A stretch of DNA of 64,000 nucleotides, taken from positions 124,001-188,000 of the forward strand of contig NZ_CP050700.1 in the NCBI RefSeq assembly GCF_010646885.2, read 5' to 3'. This document shows, piece after piece, positions 34,204 to 43,723 of this stretch (position 1 is the first letter of the stretch; each line of letters starts with the position of its first letter). The translations under genes and the position numbers were made by a program. The stretch comes from Desulfopila sp. IMCC35008 (lineage in GTDB: Bacteria; Desulfobacterota; Desulfobulbia; Desulfobulbales; Desulfocapsaceae). A model generated the notes under the pieces. It did not search any database, was not told where the DNA came from, and saw nothing but the letters and a program-made list of their open reading frames with translations.

Positions 34204-35607
34204 TCATGGGTAGAGCACCTTATTTATCCAGCCATGCTTACCGTCGTATTTTAGGTCGTTTTGAAGTGTAGAATTACCACTGTTTCGCAAAGAAATATTA
34301 CAGCTATCAACCAAGCCCCATAGCACCCAAAAATAACATCCAGATTGTATATAGGAAAAGCGATCACCAAACAGATTACTAGCGATCAACGACAATACAA
34401 CGCCTGAAAAACCTAACCCAAGTGTCATGTAAAAGGGATCTTTACAATCCTTGTATAACACTACACCTTTCCTATATAACAACAGGCCTGAGGAAAAAGC
34501 TTTGCCGAAGACAAGTAATAATAGTGTTAGTCCAATAAAACCCTGTTCGCAAAGAACTCGAATAAAAAAACCATGCGTATCTGTAAGTTTTTGACCCGCC
34601 GACATGATCGTTTGAGTATCTTTCAAGCTTTCTGCAAAACCTCCGTAACCAATCCCAATCACAGGACTTTCATTAAAAAGTGTGAAGGCTTGTCCCCACA
34701 ATTTCAGACGTCCTTGAGCTGAGTTTTCCAGTTGACCTTCTTGCGTTTTAGTCATCGTAATACGATCAACAACCGATGCAGGTAGAAGAACCTGCCAGGA
34801 AAGAGCAACGACCAAAATCAATACTAACAAAATCCGCATACGTACAATGCCAAAGAATACCAAGGCGGCCGCATACCCTAAATAGGCACCACGGGAGTAG
34901 GCAAAGAAAATCGGATGAAGACTTAAAAACGCAGCAGAAATAAATAGACATTTACGGTATTTATTTGATTCAAACCAACCAATAACTAATAGCGCAACCG
35001 AGTAAGCAGCCATAAACGCCCCAAAATGATTAGCTCCTAGTCCACAACTTTCAAAAGGACCGCCATAACGTTTATCCCAATTAAAAGCGGCACCACCATT
35101 AAAATTTCTAAATGCTTTAAGGGCCATAATGAAAATAGCGAATGCTATAAGAAGAAGAAGAATTTTTCGTTTTTCATTATCTTTGGCAATACGCAGTACA
35201 AAAAAGTATAGCAAAAAAGTGCGAGTATAATTTTTCCAATCAATAAGTATTTGACTGGACTGCGATATGGGTAGTGGCAGATCGAAATTAGCACTTGAAA
35301 TCCAGGTTGAAAAATAGCTAAAGACGATTACGCCGATAATCCATTTTTCATTGCCTGATCTCGGTGATTGTTTGTTCTGGGTGATTACCCCCAGGCAAAT
35401 CGCCAGTAGGAAAAAATCAATCAGCATCCAACCGTACGGATAAGAGTGTATTTTATAATAAATATTTGCTTGAGGAAGTAAGAATACCAGCAGACATAAT
35501 CCCAAAAATACGTTTTTAAAAATCGTAACAAACAACAAATAGATTCCACCAAAATACAAAGATGGCACCATTAATTTTCTTAAAAACAACTTAAATGAAA
35601 ATAACAC
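34204..35607 (-). CDS. O-antigen ligase/polymerase-like membrane protein
   Basis: A 467-residue integral membrane protein with about 11 hydrophobic segments and one large periplasmic loop carrying the Wzy_C/WaaL pattern: SARGRLKLW-like QGRLKLWGQAF, ESPVIGIGYGG and DTHGFFIRVLCEQGFIGL. Such proteins polymerise O-antigen or exopolysaccharide repeats or transfer chains to an acceptor. The window has no other candidate for that step, so it probably polymerises or ligates the polysaccharide made by this cluster. Its minus-strand transcription follows the gap after the acyltransferase gene. Confidence 0.85.
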   Translation of the reverse strand: MLFSFKLFLRKLMVPSLYFGGIYLLFVTIFKNVFLGLCLLVFLLPQANIYYKIHSYPYGWMLIDFFLLAICLGVITQNKQSPRSGNEKWIIGVIVFSYFSTWISSANFDLPLPISQSSQILIDWKNYTRTFLLYFFVLRIAKDNEKRKILLLLIAFAIFIMALKAFRNFNGGAAFNWDKRYGGPFESCGLGANHFGAFMAAYSVALLVIGWFESNKYRKCLFISAAFLSLHPIFFAYSRGAYLGYAAALVFFGIVRMRILLVLILVVALSWQVLLPASVVDRITMTKTQEGQLENSAQGRLKLWGQAFTLFNESPVIGIGYGGFAESLKDTQTIMSAGQKLTDTHGFFIRVLCEQGFIGLTLLLLVFGKAFSSGLLLYRKGVVLYKDCKDPFYMTLGLGFSGVVLSLIASNLFGDRFSYIQSGCYFWVLWGLVDSCNISLRNSGNSTLQNDLKYDGKHGWINKVLYP

Positions 35608-35670
35608 TATTTAATACCCATGATGTTGTTTGAATATGAACCATGCACCTAGGTCAAAATATCAGATTAA

Positions 35671-36702
35671 CTATTTATAAAAACTTTTTCTAAATATGTG
35701 TTTGATAGTTGTGTTGTACCCTCGTTGCATATATATCGATAATATTATAGTAATACATATTGCTACTGGAGTGATCATATAAGATTTAGTTATATATGCT
35801 GAAATAAAATAGAAATAGAACTCGTGAAAGAGGTAACAGCAAAAAACACCACTACTAATAATGCCAATTTTATTTTGATATAAATTCAAATCGATTATTT
35901 TCATCCATATAATAAAACTACAAATAACAAACGATGAGATGAGCGGAAAAATTATTTTTACACCTTCGTAAAGTGACTGATAGTTACTTCCTTTGATGAA
36001 TACGTAAAGCAACACAACTAGCAAACCTAAGATGTTAATTAAAAGATATTTATTCCTCATCGAAGTTACAGATTCAAACACACTATTAGACATATATCTG
36101 GCAACATACATTCCTGTTGCAACTGGAACAATATAACTGAAAATTGAACTATCTTCGACGTTCGAATTTAGTCTCAGTTCAAATGGTATACTTATATTAA
36201 TAAAATATATTATCAAATAATTTAATATATAAAACGAGGCAATAACTAGCCAAAAATATATAGTTTTTGCATGTATCAGTCTATACAACAAAGGAAAAAG
36301 CAAATATAGTTGAAACAGCACACCCATATACCAGAGGGGATCAGGGTTGTGAGATAATTCAAGAAAAAAACTATGCAAAAAGAAAGCGTGTGCCAAGAAA
36401 TTACTAAAGCTTATATGGTATACAAACTGCGTGTAAAGCAATAACGACAAAATGTACAAAGGATAGATTCTCACAAATCTCTTTTTCCAATAATTAGATA
36501 ATGAAAAATAATTATTGTTAATTGCGCTGCATGTTAGTCCGTAACTACTGCAAAACAAAAATATATTTACTCCAAGTTCCCCCATTGGTACAAAAATTTT
36601 TGGTAGCAAGTGATTTCCCGAAAAGTCAAAATACCATCCAACATGGCGTAAAAGAATAAATATTATTCCAACTATTTTCAGAATATCAATGGTTGATTTC
36701 AT
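35671..36702 (-). CDS. Membrane acyltransferase, acyltransferase 3 family
   Basis: Ten-helix inner-membrane enzyme that O-acylates (usually O-acetylates) sugars. The 343-residue protein starts near MKSTIDILKIVGIIFILLRHVGW, containing the catalytic-type His-xx-x arrangement (RHVGW), and has GVNIFLFCSSYGLT and FKKRFVRIYPLY-like WKKRFVRIYPLY, both typical. The start at 36702 is preferred; a GTG start at 36729 is also possible. It lies between the flippase gene and the ligase gene. Very AT-rich. The substrate is likely a sugar of the local polysaccharide. Confidence 0.85.
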   Translation of the reverse strand: MKSTIDILKIVGIIFILLRHVGWYFDFSGNHLLPKIFVPMGELGVNIFLFCSSYGLTCSAINNNYFSLSNYWKKRFVRIYPLYILSLLLYTQFVYHISFSNFLAHAFFLHSFFLELSHNPDPLWYMGVLFQLYLLFPLLYRLIHAKTIYFWLVIASFYILNYLIIYFINISIPFELRLNSNVEDSSIFSYIVPVATGMYVARYMSNSVFESVTSMRNKYLLINILGLLVVLLYVFIKGSNYQSLYEGVKIIFPLISSFVICSFIIWMKIIDLNLYQNKIGIISSGVFCCYLFHEFYFYFISAYITKSYMITPVAICITIILSIYMQRGYNTTIKHIFRKSFYK

Positions 36703-36940
36703 AATAAATAACAATATTAATCCGTACACCGGCCAGTCGACATTAGACCAGGAACAATAGGCTATAATTACATCGACATGAGCATCATTTTTATATGTGT
36801 CAATGTCTGCTGATCAGGTTTCGTCTTAATAGCAATACTATTGAATCTAAAAGAGTAAATTAAGTATTTTCCTAAAATCTGAAAAGAAAAAGGCGCAATA
36901 GTACAGGAAAGTAGTTCGTATCGACGCCATCAATGTTTAA

Positions 36941-38398
36941 TTAGTGTACAAATATTTTCATAATTTTTGCGCGTATCTCATTTTCTCTGTAAAGAATGGT
37001 AGATGAAATAAGAACACATCCATAGAGTATTTTTACCATTAAAGATATATATATATTCTCTAAGTTGATATACGAAACAGTGAAATACATTATTGTCGAA
37101 AAAAACAGGTGATAAATGACTCCGACCTTTAACCGAATAACAAGATATCGAAAGGACCAAATTACCGTCAATATAGATGTTGCCACACAGGAAATAAGTG
37201 TAGAAATTGCAGCACCCATAACATTAAATTTAGGTAGAAGAACAATGTTACAAAGAACGTTCAATACCATTCCAATGGTAATTATCAACAAAATTTTTAA
37301 AGATTTTTTATGCAAATACAGCCCTGCATTCAACATAGTGTTCATGCCAAAAACAACAGTGGCCACGACAATTATCGGGGAGAATGTGGCTGCTTCAACA
37401 TACTTGTTTGTGGCCAAAATAATGAAAAGGTCCTTATTTACAGCAGCATAGCCAAAGCACACAGGAATTATAAGAACCATTAAATAATAAAAACTATCCT
37501 CAAGAAATTTTTCTGTCTCCCGTCTACCCTGTTCGGTATATATTTTCACATAAAGCGGGACGATCGCATATGAAACAGAAAAGGTTAACATATTAGCCAC
37601 ATACATAGCTAAATTATAACCAACGGAATAGATGCCAAGCTCCTGTTCTCCGTGATAATAGAGAATCATGTATCTATCCGTATAGGTAAGCAGCATATAG
37701 GCCAATTCAGTAAAAAGCAGAGGAAGGCCAAACAATATGAGCTTCCTGATTAATTCCAGAGAAACCTGACCAAGAGAGACCCTGTAGTTATTGAAAAACC
37801 AAAACACCAAAACTGTAAATATGATAAACTCGCTTATTACTGTGCCGGCCAAGTAGCCGTACAACTCTTTAAAAACTAGAGTAAATAAACTGAGACCGAT
37901 AACGATCGAGAGCACCCTATTTGTTAAATTTACAATGTTATACATTATTGTCTTTCCTCGAACTCTTAATAAATTGAGACAAATTATAGTCAGAGGACGG
38001 ATAGAAAGATATACGGACATTACTAAAAAACATAAATGGTATTGTTTCTTAATATGAATGATTCTATAGAGCCAAGGAAGTGAGACGAAATAAAACAGAG
38101 TAGTACAAATGGTGAAAAATAAACCTGCAATAAAAATGGTTGAGGAGAATATTAGTTTTTCATGGTTATTTTTCATGTATTCTTCATGAAATCGTATAAT
38201 ACCATCGGATAGCCCAAATTTCGCCAAAACCACGGTTATGGCTAAGGTGTTAGTTATTAATCCTAGAAGCCCATACTGTTCGACTGAAAGAAGCCTGGTC
38301 AATATAGGGAACGTGACCAAACCCAAAAGCATTACTGCAGCCTGCCCGGTGAAAAAGTGGCTGAATTGGATAAAAAATATTTTTGTATTCACTCCCAT
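36941..38398 (-). CDS. Polysaccharide flippase, Wzx-like (MATE/PST family)
   Basis: Translocates lipid-linked repeat units across the inner membrane. The 485-residue protein is almost entirely hydrophobic, with about 12-14 helices. It starts MGVNTKIFFIQFSHFFTGQ with the family motif LVTFPILTRLLSVEQYGLLG, and later GLPLLFTELAYMLLTYTDRYM. I chose the ATG at 38398, preceded by GGAAGG. Together with the ligase/polymerase and initiating transferase it completes a Wzx/Wzy-type scheme, apart from a chain-length regulator, which was not seen. Confidence 0.9.
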   Translation of the reverse strand: MGVNTKIFFIQFSHFFTGQAAVMLLGLVTFPILTRLLSVEQYGLLGLITNTLAITVVLAKFGLSDGIIRFHEEYMKNNHEKLIFSSTIFIAGLFFTICTTLFYFVSLPWLYRIIHIKKQYHLCFLVMSVYLSIRPLTIICLNLLRVRGKTIMYNIVNLTNRVLSIVIGLSLFTLVFKELYGYLAGTVISEFIIFTVLVFWFFNNYRVSLGQVSLELIRKLILFGLPLLFTELAYMLLTYTDRYMILYYHGEQELGIYSVGYNLAMYVANMLTFSVSYAIVPLYVKIYTEQGRRETEKFLEDSFYYLMVLIIPVCFGYAAVNKDLFIILATNKYVEAATFSPIIVVATVVFGMNTMLNAGLYLHKKSLKILLIITIGMVLNVLCNIVLLPKFNVMGAAISTLISCVATSILTVIWSFRYLVIRLKVGVIYHLFFSTIMYFTVSYINLENIYISLMVKILYGCVLISSTILYRENEIRAKIMKIFVH

Positions 38399-38714
38399 GG
38401 AAAAACCTTCCAAATGAATTTAACTAATTGGACAATCTAAAAACAGTTCAACCTAATCGACCGGCAACATAACATAGAAGTTCGTAAGACTATGCCTGAT
38501 TAATGAACGATGATTTCCTGTTAATACTTTCAGTGCTCTGAAGATCAGTCAATATCCTCCCCGTAATGGTAAATAGGCTAATATGGACCATGGAACCGAC
38601 TCATTCTATAAAATATAAAACTACGACCGCATATTATGAATATGGTTTTTGAGCTGTTACAGCATATGCAACATTGATGCGCAGTGTTATTTATGGAGGC
38701 ATATTAAATCATAT
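38399..38714. other. Gene-free stretch between flippase and SGNH hydrolase genes
   Basis: About 315 bp, AT-rich, no gene, palindrome or clear terminator seen. Both flanking genes are on the minus strand, so it may hold the promoter of the flippase gene. Confidence 0.5.
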
Positions 38715-39404
38715 TCATTTTTTCAGTATTACATCTATCTTTTTCGCCAACAATTTATAGCCATATATATTCAAATGAACTTCGTCGGAGGTGTAAAGTT
38801 GCTGGTTACATTCATTCTCATTAACAAAAAGATTGTATGCATCAACAAATTGGCAACGGTGATGTCTGCAAAAATCTTTAACCATCCGATTTATTACAAT
38901 AAATAATTCGTTATCATTGACGTTACAATCAGGGAGTATTGATATAAAATATAATCTATCAGATTTTATTTTATTTAATACACTTACTATTAAATCAACT
39001 GTTTCAGATACTTTCCTATATTTAATATCATTATGCCCTACCATGATAAAACATGATGAAATATTAATATTATTTATATTATTATCAGTTCTGTCAAACA
39101 GCCCTTTACTACTATCTTTACCAATCCCTCGATTTAATATTTTAAATTCATCAAACAATTCATCAACTGGAAATTGCTCAACGAAACTATCACCAGCAAC
39201 AACAATATGCTTTTCATTATTATTGAGTAATTTGTTTAATTCATGATATGCTTTTACCTTATCCTGGTAATACATTTCTTCTCGAAAAAACTCCCGTCCT
39301 TTGATGAACTTGTCCACATAATAGTCTAAACCGACATGGTAACCGAAATACCAGAAAAGTAATCCTACGAAGAATATATTCAGTATGCAAGAAGATTTGT
39401 TCAA
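38715..39404 (-). CDS. SGNH/GDSL-type hydrolase or acyl-esterase
   Basis: A 229-residue protein with an N-terminal hydrophobic segment (CILNIFFVGLLFWYFGYHVG, probable signal-anchor). The SGNH blocks follow in order: VVAGDSFVEQ (block I Ser), NRGIGKDS (block II Gly), VGHNDIK (block III Asn) and DEVHLNIYGY (block V Asp and His). Such proteins often partner acyltransferase 3 enzymes in O-acetylating or de-acetylating polysaccharides, and the next gene upstream is such an acyltransferase with a 4-nt overlap. An extracytoplasmic acetyl-transfer or esterase role is inferred. Confidence 0.88.
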   Translation of the reverse strand: MNKSSCILNIFFVGLLFWYFGYHVGLDYYVDKFIKGREFFREEMYYQDKVKAYHELNKLLNNNEKHIVVAGDSFVEQFPVDELFDEFKILNRGIGKDSSKGLFDRTDNNINNINISSCFIMVGHNDIKYRKVSETVDLIVSVLNKIKSDRLYFISILPDCNVNDNELFIVINRMVKDFCRHHRCQFVDAYNLFVNENECNQQLYTSDEVHLNIYGYKLLAKKIDVILKK

Positions 39405-40522
39405 GATAGCAACTTCACCTTCGATATTTTCCTGAAAACATATTTTTCCACATTAATAGAAAGAAATATGACAAACAACAAGTATATCCAAAATGTTATA
39501 AACAAATAACCACGGTACAATATAAAGTCATACTTAACCATCAAACAACCGTGTAAAAGAAATATGGAATAGGAATATGTGCCGAAATTGCTAAGCAACA
39601 AACTGTGATATGGCATCAGGAGTAAGCCGATAACGATCAGGCTTAATGAAACCAGAATCCAGGAACACTCAGAAATAAAAGCCACCCCAACAGAGGGTAA
39701 AAATATATCAATTCGATCATAGAGGTATGATTGAAACAGGTAGTTTACCATTATCGCCGACACAGCAGACAGCAGCAGCATTTTTCGATTAAAGCGAAGA
39801 TACCAAGCATGTACTGTATCATAATAAAGGGCCAACCATACTCCACACGGAAAGGATAAAAAGGCATAGCCAATATTGAGATAATAATAATTACCCCAAA
39901 CCAGAAGAACCCCAGTACTTAAACAACAGACTGCTCTTATCTTCTTGCGATTGCTTATTTTCCAGAAGAATACGAAAAACAAATACCACGCCAGTAATAC
40001 GGTAATATACCATCTAACATAGTCGATAATCTGTACTATTCTGGAGCTGTTAAATCCGAGCATCGTCGCCAATATATCATTTAGACGGTAGCCTCTAGCA
40101 AGGAATATCGAATCAGTTATCACAATAATTATGGTAACGATCCAGTAGGGGATCATTACCTTGGTCAGCCTGCGTTTAAAAAAATCACACAACTGAAGAG
40201 ATCGATTGGCATAAGAACGGGCCAGGCCAAACCCTGAAAGCAGGAAAAAAATAGACACACCATATTGGCCGAAAACAGGAAAATAAATTTGCTGCCTAGC
40301 CTCCAAGGTATGAACGCTGATATGGCCGACTACAACCAACAAGATTGCAAGCCCACGGAATTGATCGGTTACCTCTCGACCGAGGAATGAAGTTGATTTA
40401 GTATATTTTTTGGGGTAGAAAATCAACGCAAATAAGGCTCCATAAATAATTAGCGGCGTCAAGATCGGATAATCAAGTGTAAGCTTGACCGCCTCATGAT
40501 TTCTAAAGAAATGGTTTATCAT
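39401..40522 (-). CDS. Membrane acyltransferase, acyltransferase 3 family
   Basis: Second family member in the cluster, about 373 residues from the Met at 40522 (MINHFFRNHEAV). The core is QFRGLAILLVVVGHISVH, with the His expected for acyl transfer, and GVSIFFLLSGFGLARSY, followed by eight or more membrane helices. Longer starts exist upstream but have no ribosome-binding site and add a non-homologous segment. It overlaps the SGNH hydrolase gene by 4 nt, so the pair is cotranslated and may act together on one sugar O-acetylation. The substrate is unknown. Confidence 0.86.
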   Translation of the reverse strand: MINHFFRNHEAVKLTLDYPILTPLIIYGALFALIFYPKKYTKSTSFLGREVTDQFRGLAILLVVVGHISVHTLEARQQIYFPVFGQYGVSIFFLLSGFGLARSYANRSLQLCDFFKRRLTKVMIPYWIVTIIIVITDSIFLARGYRLNDILATMLGFNSSRIVQIIDYVRWYITVLLAWYLFFVFFWKISNRKKIRAVCCLSTGVLLVWGNYYYLNIGYAFLSFPCGVWLALYYDTVHAWYLRFNRKMLLLSAVSAIMVNYLFQSYLYDRIDIFLPSVGVAFISECSWILVSLSLIVIGLLLMPYHSLLLSNFGTYSYSIFLLHGCLMVKYDFILYRGYLFITFWIYLLFVIFLSINVEKYVFRKISKVKLLS

Positions 40523-40700
40523 GAAATGATTGGTCCGTAGTCTAGAGGTGCTGTAAAAAAATAAACTTTCTGCGCAAAGGCGCTTTTTTCGGCAATCAGC
40601 ATACGGCAAGTATGTGATATAAAGTACACGTCTTTTATATCTTAATTCTCACAGAGTAAATTGTGACTGTTTAAAAGACTTCTTTACGATTACATCAATC

Positions 40701-41741
40701 TTATACATCCTTATCTCCTGCTGTCAGAAACCATCGACATTTGTTTAAGGGCACTTCCGGATGATCAGGGATGAAAACCTGTATAGATTGCTCCCCTTTC
40801 CTTGGAGCAAAACCAATTCTTTTCAATTTCTTTGCATAAGGATGATACTCATTTGTAACGATACGGATAGATGTGAACTTACCATTTTTTTGAAGATAAT
40901 TAATAAACCGCTTTATAAAGCCCGGAAGATACTTCTCCTGTAGTGTAATGACTTCATATATGATTATCGTACTGGATTCATCGTTAATTACATAAACTAG
41001 ATACCCGCAAAGGGTTTCCCTTACGTGACATGTGGCAATAAAAAATGTCTTATCAGCTGGGTACTCACCATATCTCCAGTTGAGAGACTTCTTTGATCTA
41101 TCCCGTAAACAAAAATCTTGTTTCTCTAATGCCTTCCAAAAAACATTAAATTCTTCATCAAAATGTTCGATAATGTTTAGCGAAAGTTCACTGCCTGGTA
41201 TGGTTTTCAGCCTCGCAGCCAAAAAAATACGATAGAAACTACTGAGTATTTGGGAAAACAATTTGGGTTTAACAAGAGCAAGGAACTTTTTTTCCGGATT
41301 CAACAACAGCACATGATGAACCAATTTTTCTCTTTCATTCCAGCCACAGCGCCCCAGGACTTTCCGGGCAGCCTCATTGGGAATGACAAGAGCGCATGGA
41401 CATTTTTTGCTTTTTATTTGCTTGCTAATGTATGAAAAAAAGTGATCCGCAAGGCCGGTCCCCCGGTATTCCTCATTTAGGGAAATATCGCCTAATACCG
41501 GGAAAGCAAACGGCGTATTATCAAGCCAATACGGACGATATATTAATGAAGTCATGCCAACATAATCACCTGAAGGCGCTCTAGCCCAGAATATTTCGGG
41601 AGGAGCTGACATTTCCTGACCGAGATATCGCCAGTCGAGATATGTCCTGCTTTGGGAATCCGGCCTGTTCCGGTTGCGTAAGCGGAGTACCTCCTCTTCA
41701 AAACCAATATAGGGAGTCGTCGAAAAGCTAAATCCTTTCAT
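40701..41741 (-). CDS. GNAT-family N-acetyltransferase
   Basis: A 346-residue protein with two GNAT-like halves. The first has the acetyl-CoA motif A region around NEEYRGTGLADHFFSYI, with RGTGLA matching the Q/RxxGxG/A loop; the second half (about 180-330) is also GNAT-like. It could N-acetylate an amino sugar or a peptide. It overlaps the next glycosyltransferase gene upstream by 4 nt (ATGA), which suggests a joint step in making a sugar of the polysaccharide. FemAB-like alternatives were considered and are less likely. Specific substrate unknown. Confidence 0.8.
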   Translation of the reverse strand: MKGFSFSTTPYIGFEEEVLRLRNRNRPDSQSRTYLDWRYLGQEMSAPPEIFWARAPSGDYVGMTSLIYRPYWLDNTPFAFPVLGDISLNEEYRGTGLADHFFSYISKQIKSKKCPCALVIPNEAARKVLGRCGWNEREKLVHHVLLLNPEKKFLALVKPKLFSQILSSFYRIFLAARLKTIPGSELSLNIIEHFDEEFNVFWKALEKQDFCLRDRSKKSLNWRYGEYPADKTFFIATCHVRETLCGYLVYVINDESSTIIIYEVITLQEKYLPGFIKRFINYLQKNGKFTSIRIVTNEYHPYAKKLKRIGFAPRKGEQSIQVFIPDHPEVPLNKCRWFLTAGDKDV

Positions 41742-42901
41742 CGATAAACCATGATTGCCTTATATAATTTCTCATGGGCTTCTATCATGCCTTCCAATGT
41801 AAATAACTCTTTCACACGTTGAGTTGATCGGATTCCCATCTCCTTTCTCTCATCAGGATGTTCTGCGAGGAAAATCAATGCTTTGGCAAGCATGCCACTA
41901 TTGTTTTCAGATAGGACAAAGCCATTATACCCATCTTCAACCGCTTCGGAGTTGCCTCCGACATCGCTGACCACAACCGGCAATCCCATGGCCATTTTTT
42001 CGATAATCGAATTTGAGAATCCTTCGTTTCCACTTGGGACTAAACAAGCGACATCGAAAGATTTCAGAAACGGCCTGACATCATGAACTTGGCCTGCAAA
42101 GAGGACCCTGTCTGTAATTCCTGCCCGACTAACATATTGTTTGAAGAATTCAAGTTGCGAACCATCTCCATCGCCGCCAACAGCGACAGCTTTGAGGTTG
42201 GGTATTTTTTCGGAAGCTTTTTTAACCGCATCAAAAAATCCCTGATAATTTTTTTCCGGACGTAACCAGGCGACAGTACCCACGACAAAATCGGTGTCTG
42301 AAAAACCCAACCAACTTTTAGCAGCCTGTTTTTCCTTGTCTGAGGGGACGTTGAACTTTTGCCGGTCTATGCCATTATAAATCGTAAGTAATTTGTTTGA
42401 AGCCACACCTTCCTTCTTAACGACGACTCGTCCCACCTCCTCAGCAACAACAATAAATGTGCGGGGTATCCAGCTAACTAATTTGTTTAAAAAAAGATGC
42501 CAGGGACTTTTTAGGTCTCCGGTATCTCTTTTGCTGGAAATAATGTTTGTGATGCCAGACATGCGAGCAACTATGGTACCGTAAAAATCAGATTTTATAT
42601 GAAATGTCTGAACGATATCGATTTTCTTCTCCCTGATGATCCTGGACAACAGGACCGCTTTTTTCAGGGCGTCAAAGGTATAATATCGTCCAACGGGAAT
42701 ATGCAGAAATTCAATGCCACTATCCTTAATGAGGTCAGAACAAGGGTTGTCAGCAAAGTCGAAGGTAACGACAGTGCAATTAAAGGTGCTCCTGTCGAGT
42801 GAAGTAACCAAACGCGCCAAATGATTTTCTGTGCCTCCGGCGCGATGGAAATGATCGATTAAATATAGGATATTAATTTGTTGCATATGAACAATCGCCA
42901 T
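41738..42901 (-). CDS. Glycosyltransferase, group 1 (GT4)
   Basis: GT-B fold enzyme, 387 residues. The N-terminal loop is HRAGGTENHLARLV and the donor-site motifs are VVGTVAWLRPEKNYQGF and EGFSNSIIEKMAMGLPVVVSDVGGNSEAV, the E-x7-E motif. The start at 42901 gives MAIVHMQQINILYL; a second Met at 42886 (MQQINILYL) is equally plausible. It overlaps the GNAT gene by 4 nt. It probably adds one sugar of the repeat unit. Donor and acceptor unknown. Confidence 0.92.
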   Translation of the reverse strand: MAIVHMQQINILYLIDHFHRAGGTENHLARLVTSLDRSTFNCTVVTFDFADNPCSDLIKDSGIEFLHIPVGRYYTFDALKKAVLLSRIIREKKIDIVQTFHIKSDFYGTIVARMSGITNIISSKRDTGDLKSPWHLFLNKLVSWIPRTFIVVAEEVGRVVVKKEGVASNKLLTIYNGIDRQKFNVPSDKEKQAAKSWLGFSDTDFVVGTVAWLRPEKNYQGFFDAVKKASEKIPNLKAVAVGGDGDGSQLEFFKQYVSRAGITDRVLFAGQVHDVRPFLKSFDVACLVPSGNEGFSNSIIEKMAMGLPVVVSDVGGNSEAVEDGYNGFVLSENNSGMLAKALIFLAEHPDERKEMGIRSTQRVKELFTLEGMIEAHEKLYKAIMVYR

Positions 42902-42919
42902 TACTTGATCTCTTGAATG

Positions 42920-43711
42920 TTACAAGAGATTCTTGCCTCGTTTTTTGAACTCCAATACATCTTCACGAGTAGGAAATGTAAAATAACTGCCAGTACCCTC
43001 AATTTTTGTATAGGTTGTAGTGCCAGCTCGAAAGTCCTCTATGACCTTGATCATTTGAGAGACTCCTGCTTTTTTGGTCTTTACTATCAAATCATGAAGG
43101 CTGTCTATTGACTCAATAGGTGTAAAATGTTGCAGCAGCATATCGCCGGTATCAATTCCGGTATTGATGCGGTGAATAGTCATCCCTGCCTGTTTTTCAT
43201 CATGATAGAGTTGCCAGAAATTGGGCAGCATACCTCGGTAATTGGGTAAAGGCGCGTTGTGAATATTTATGGTATCAAGTTTGGGAATGTTTATGAGCTG
43301 TTCCTTGAAAATTATGGGCGAGGCAACTGAAATAAAGATGTCTGGTTTGTATTGCTTTATGATTTCGTGAAACTTTGGATTGTTCAAATCACTGCGCTCC
43401 AGGACATTTAAGCCATACGACGCTGCCAATTGCCTGACAGTGTATGTTGTTACCTTTTCCGTTCCCCTACGGGAGACATTGCGTTTGCCCATTGCTTTTT
43501 TATAGGTGTATTGCATACCTATTTTCAAAAAATCAAACGGTCCATAGAAATCATACATCTGTTTTACCAGCTTCTTCGTAGATTTCCTGCCCATGGGACG
43601 GGAAATAACGAACGCTTTGATTTCCTCCAGCCTTTCGTACTGCTGGAAGAATTCATCAAAAAATATCTTTACGTAGAATGGATCTTCTTGAGTAAAAAAG
43701 ACAATGTTCAT
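42920..43711 (-). CDS. Formyltransferase-family protein (methionyl-tRNA formyltransferase-like fold)
   Basis: A 263-residue protein with the N-terminal formyltransferase domain. The typical active-site string NAPLPNYRGMLPNFW (Asn, His and Asp constellation with HNAPLP) and ITIHRINTGIDTGD are clear, and the early MNIVFFTQEDPFYV fits. In polysaccharide loci such proteins N-formylate amino sugars. Absence of the tRNA-binding C-terminal domain argues against a true methionyl-tRNA formyltransferase. Gene order places it between two glycosyltransferases. N-formylated sugar in the glycan is an inference. Confidence 0.85.
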   Translation of the reverse strand: MNIVFFTQEDPFYVKIFFDEFFQQYERLEEIKAFVISRPMGRKSTKKLVKQMYDFYGPFDFLKIGMQYTYKKAMGKRNVSRRGTEKVTTYTVRQLAASYGLNVLERSDLNNPKFHEIIKQYKPDIFISVASPIIFKEQLINIPKLDTINIHNAPLPNYRGMLPNFWQLYHDEKQAGMTIHRINTGIDTGDMLLQHFTPIESIDSLHDLIVKTKKAGVSQMIKVIEDFRAGTTTYTKIEGTGSYFTFPTREDVLEFKKRGKNLL

Positions 43712-43723
43712 GGTTGTTTCCTT

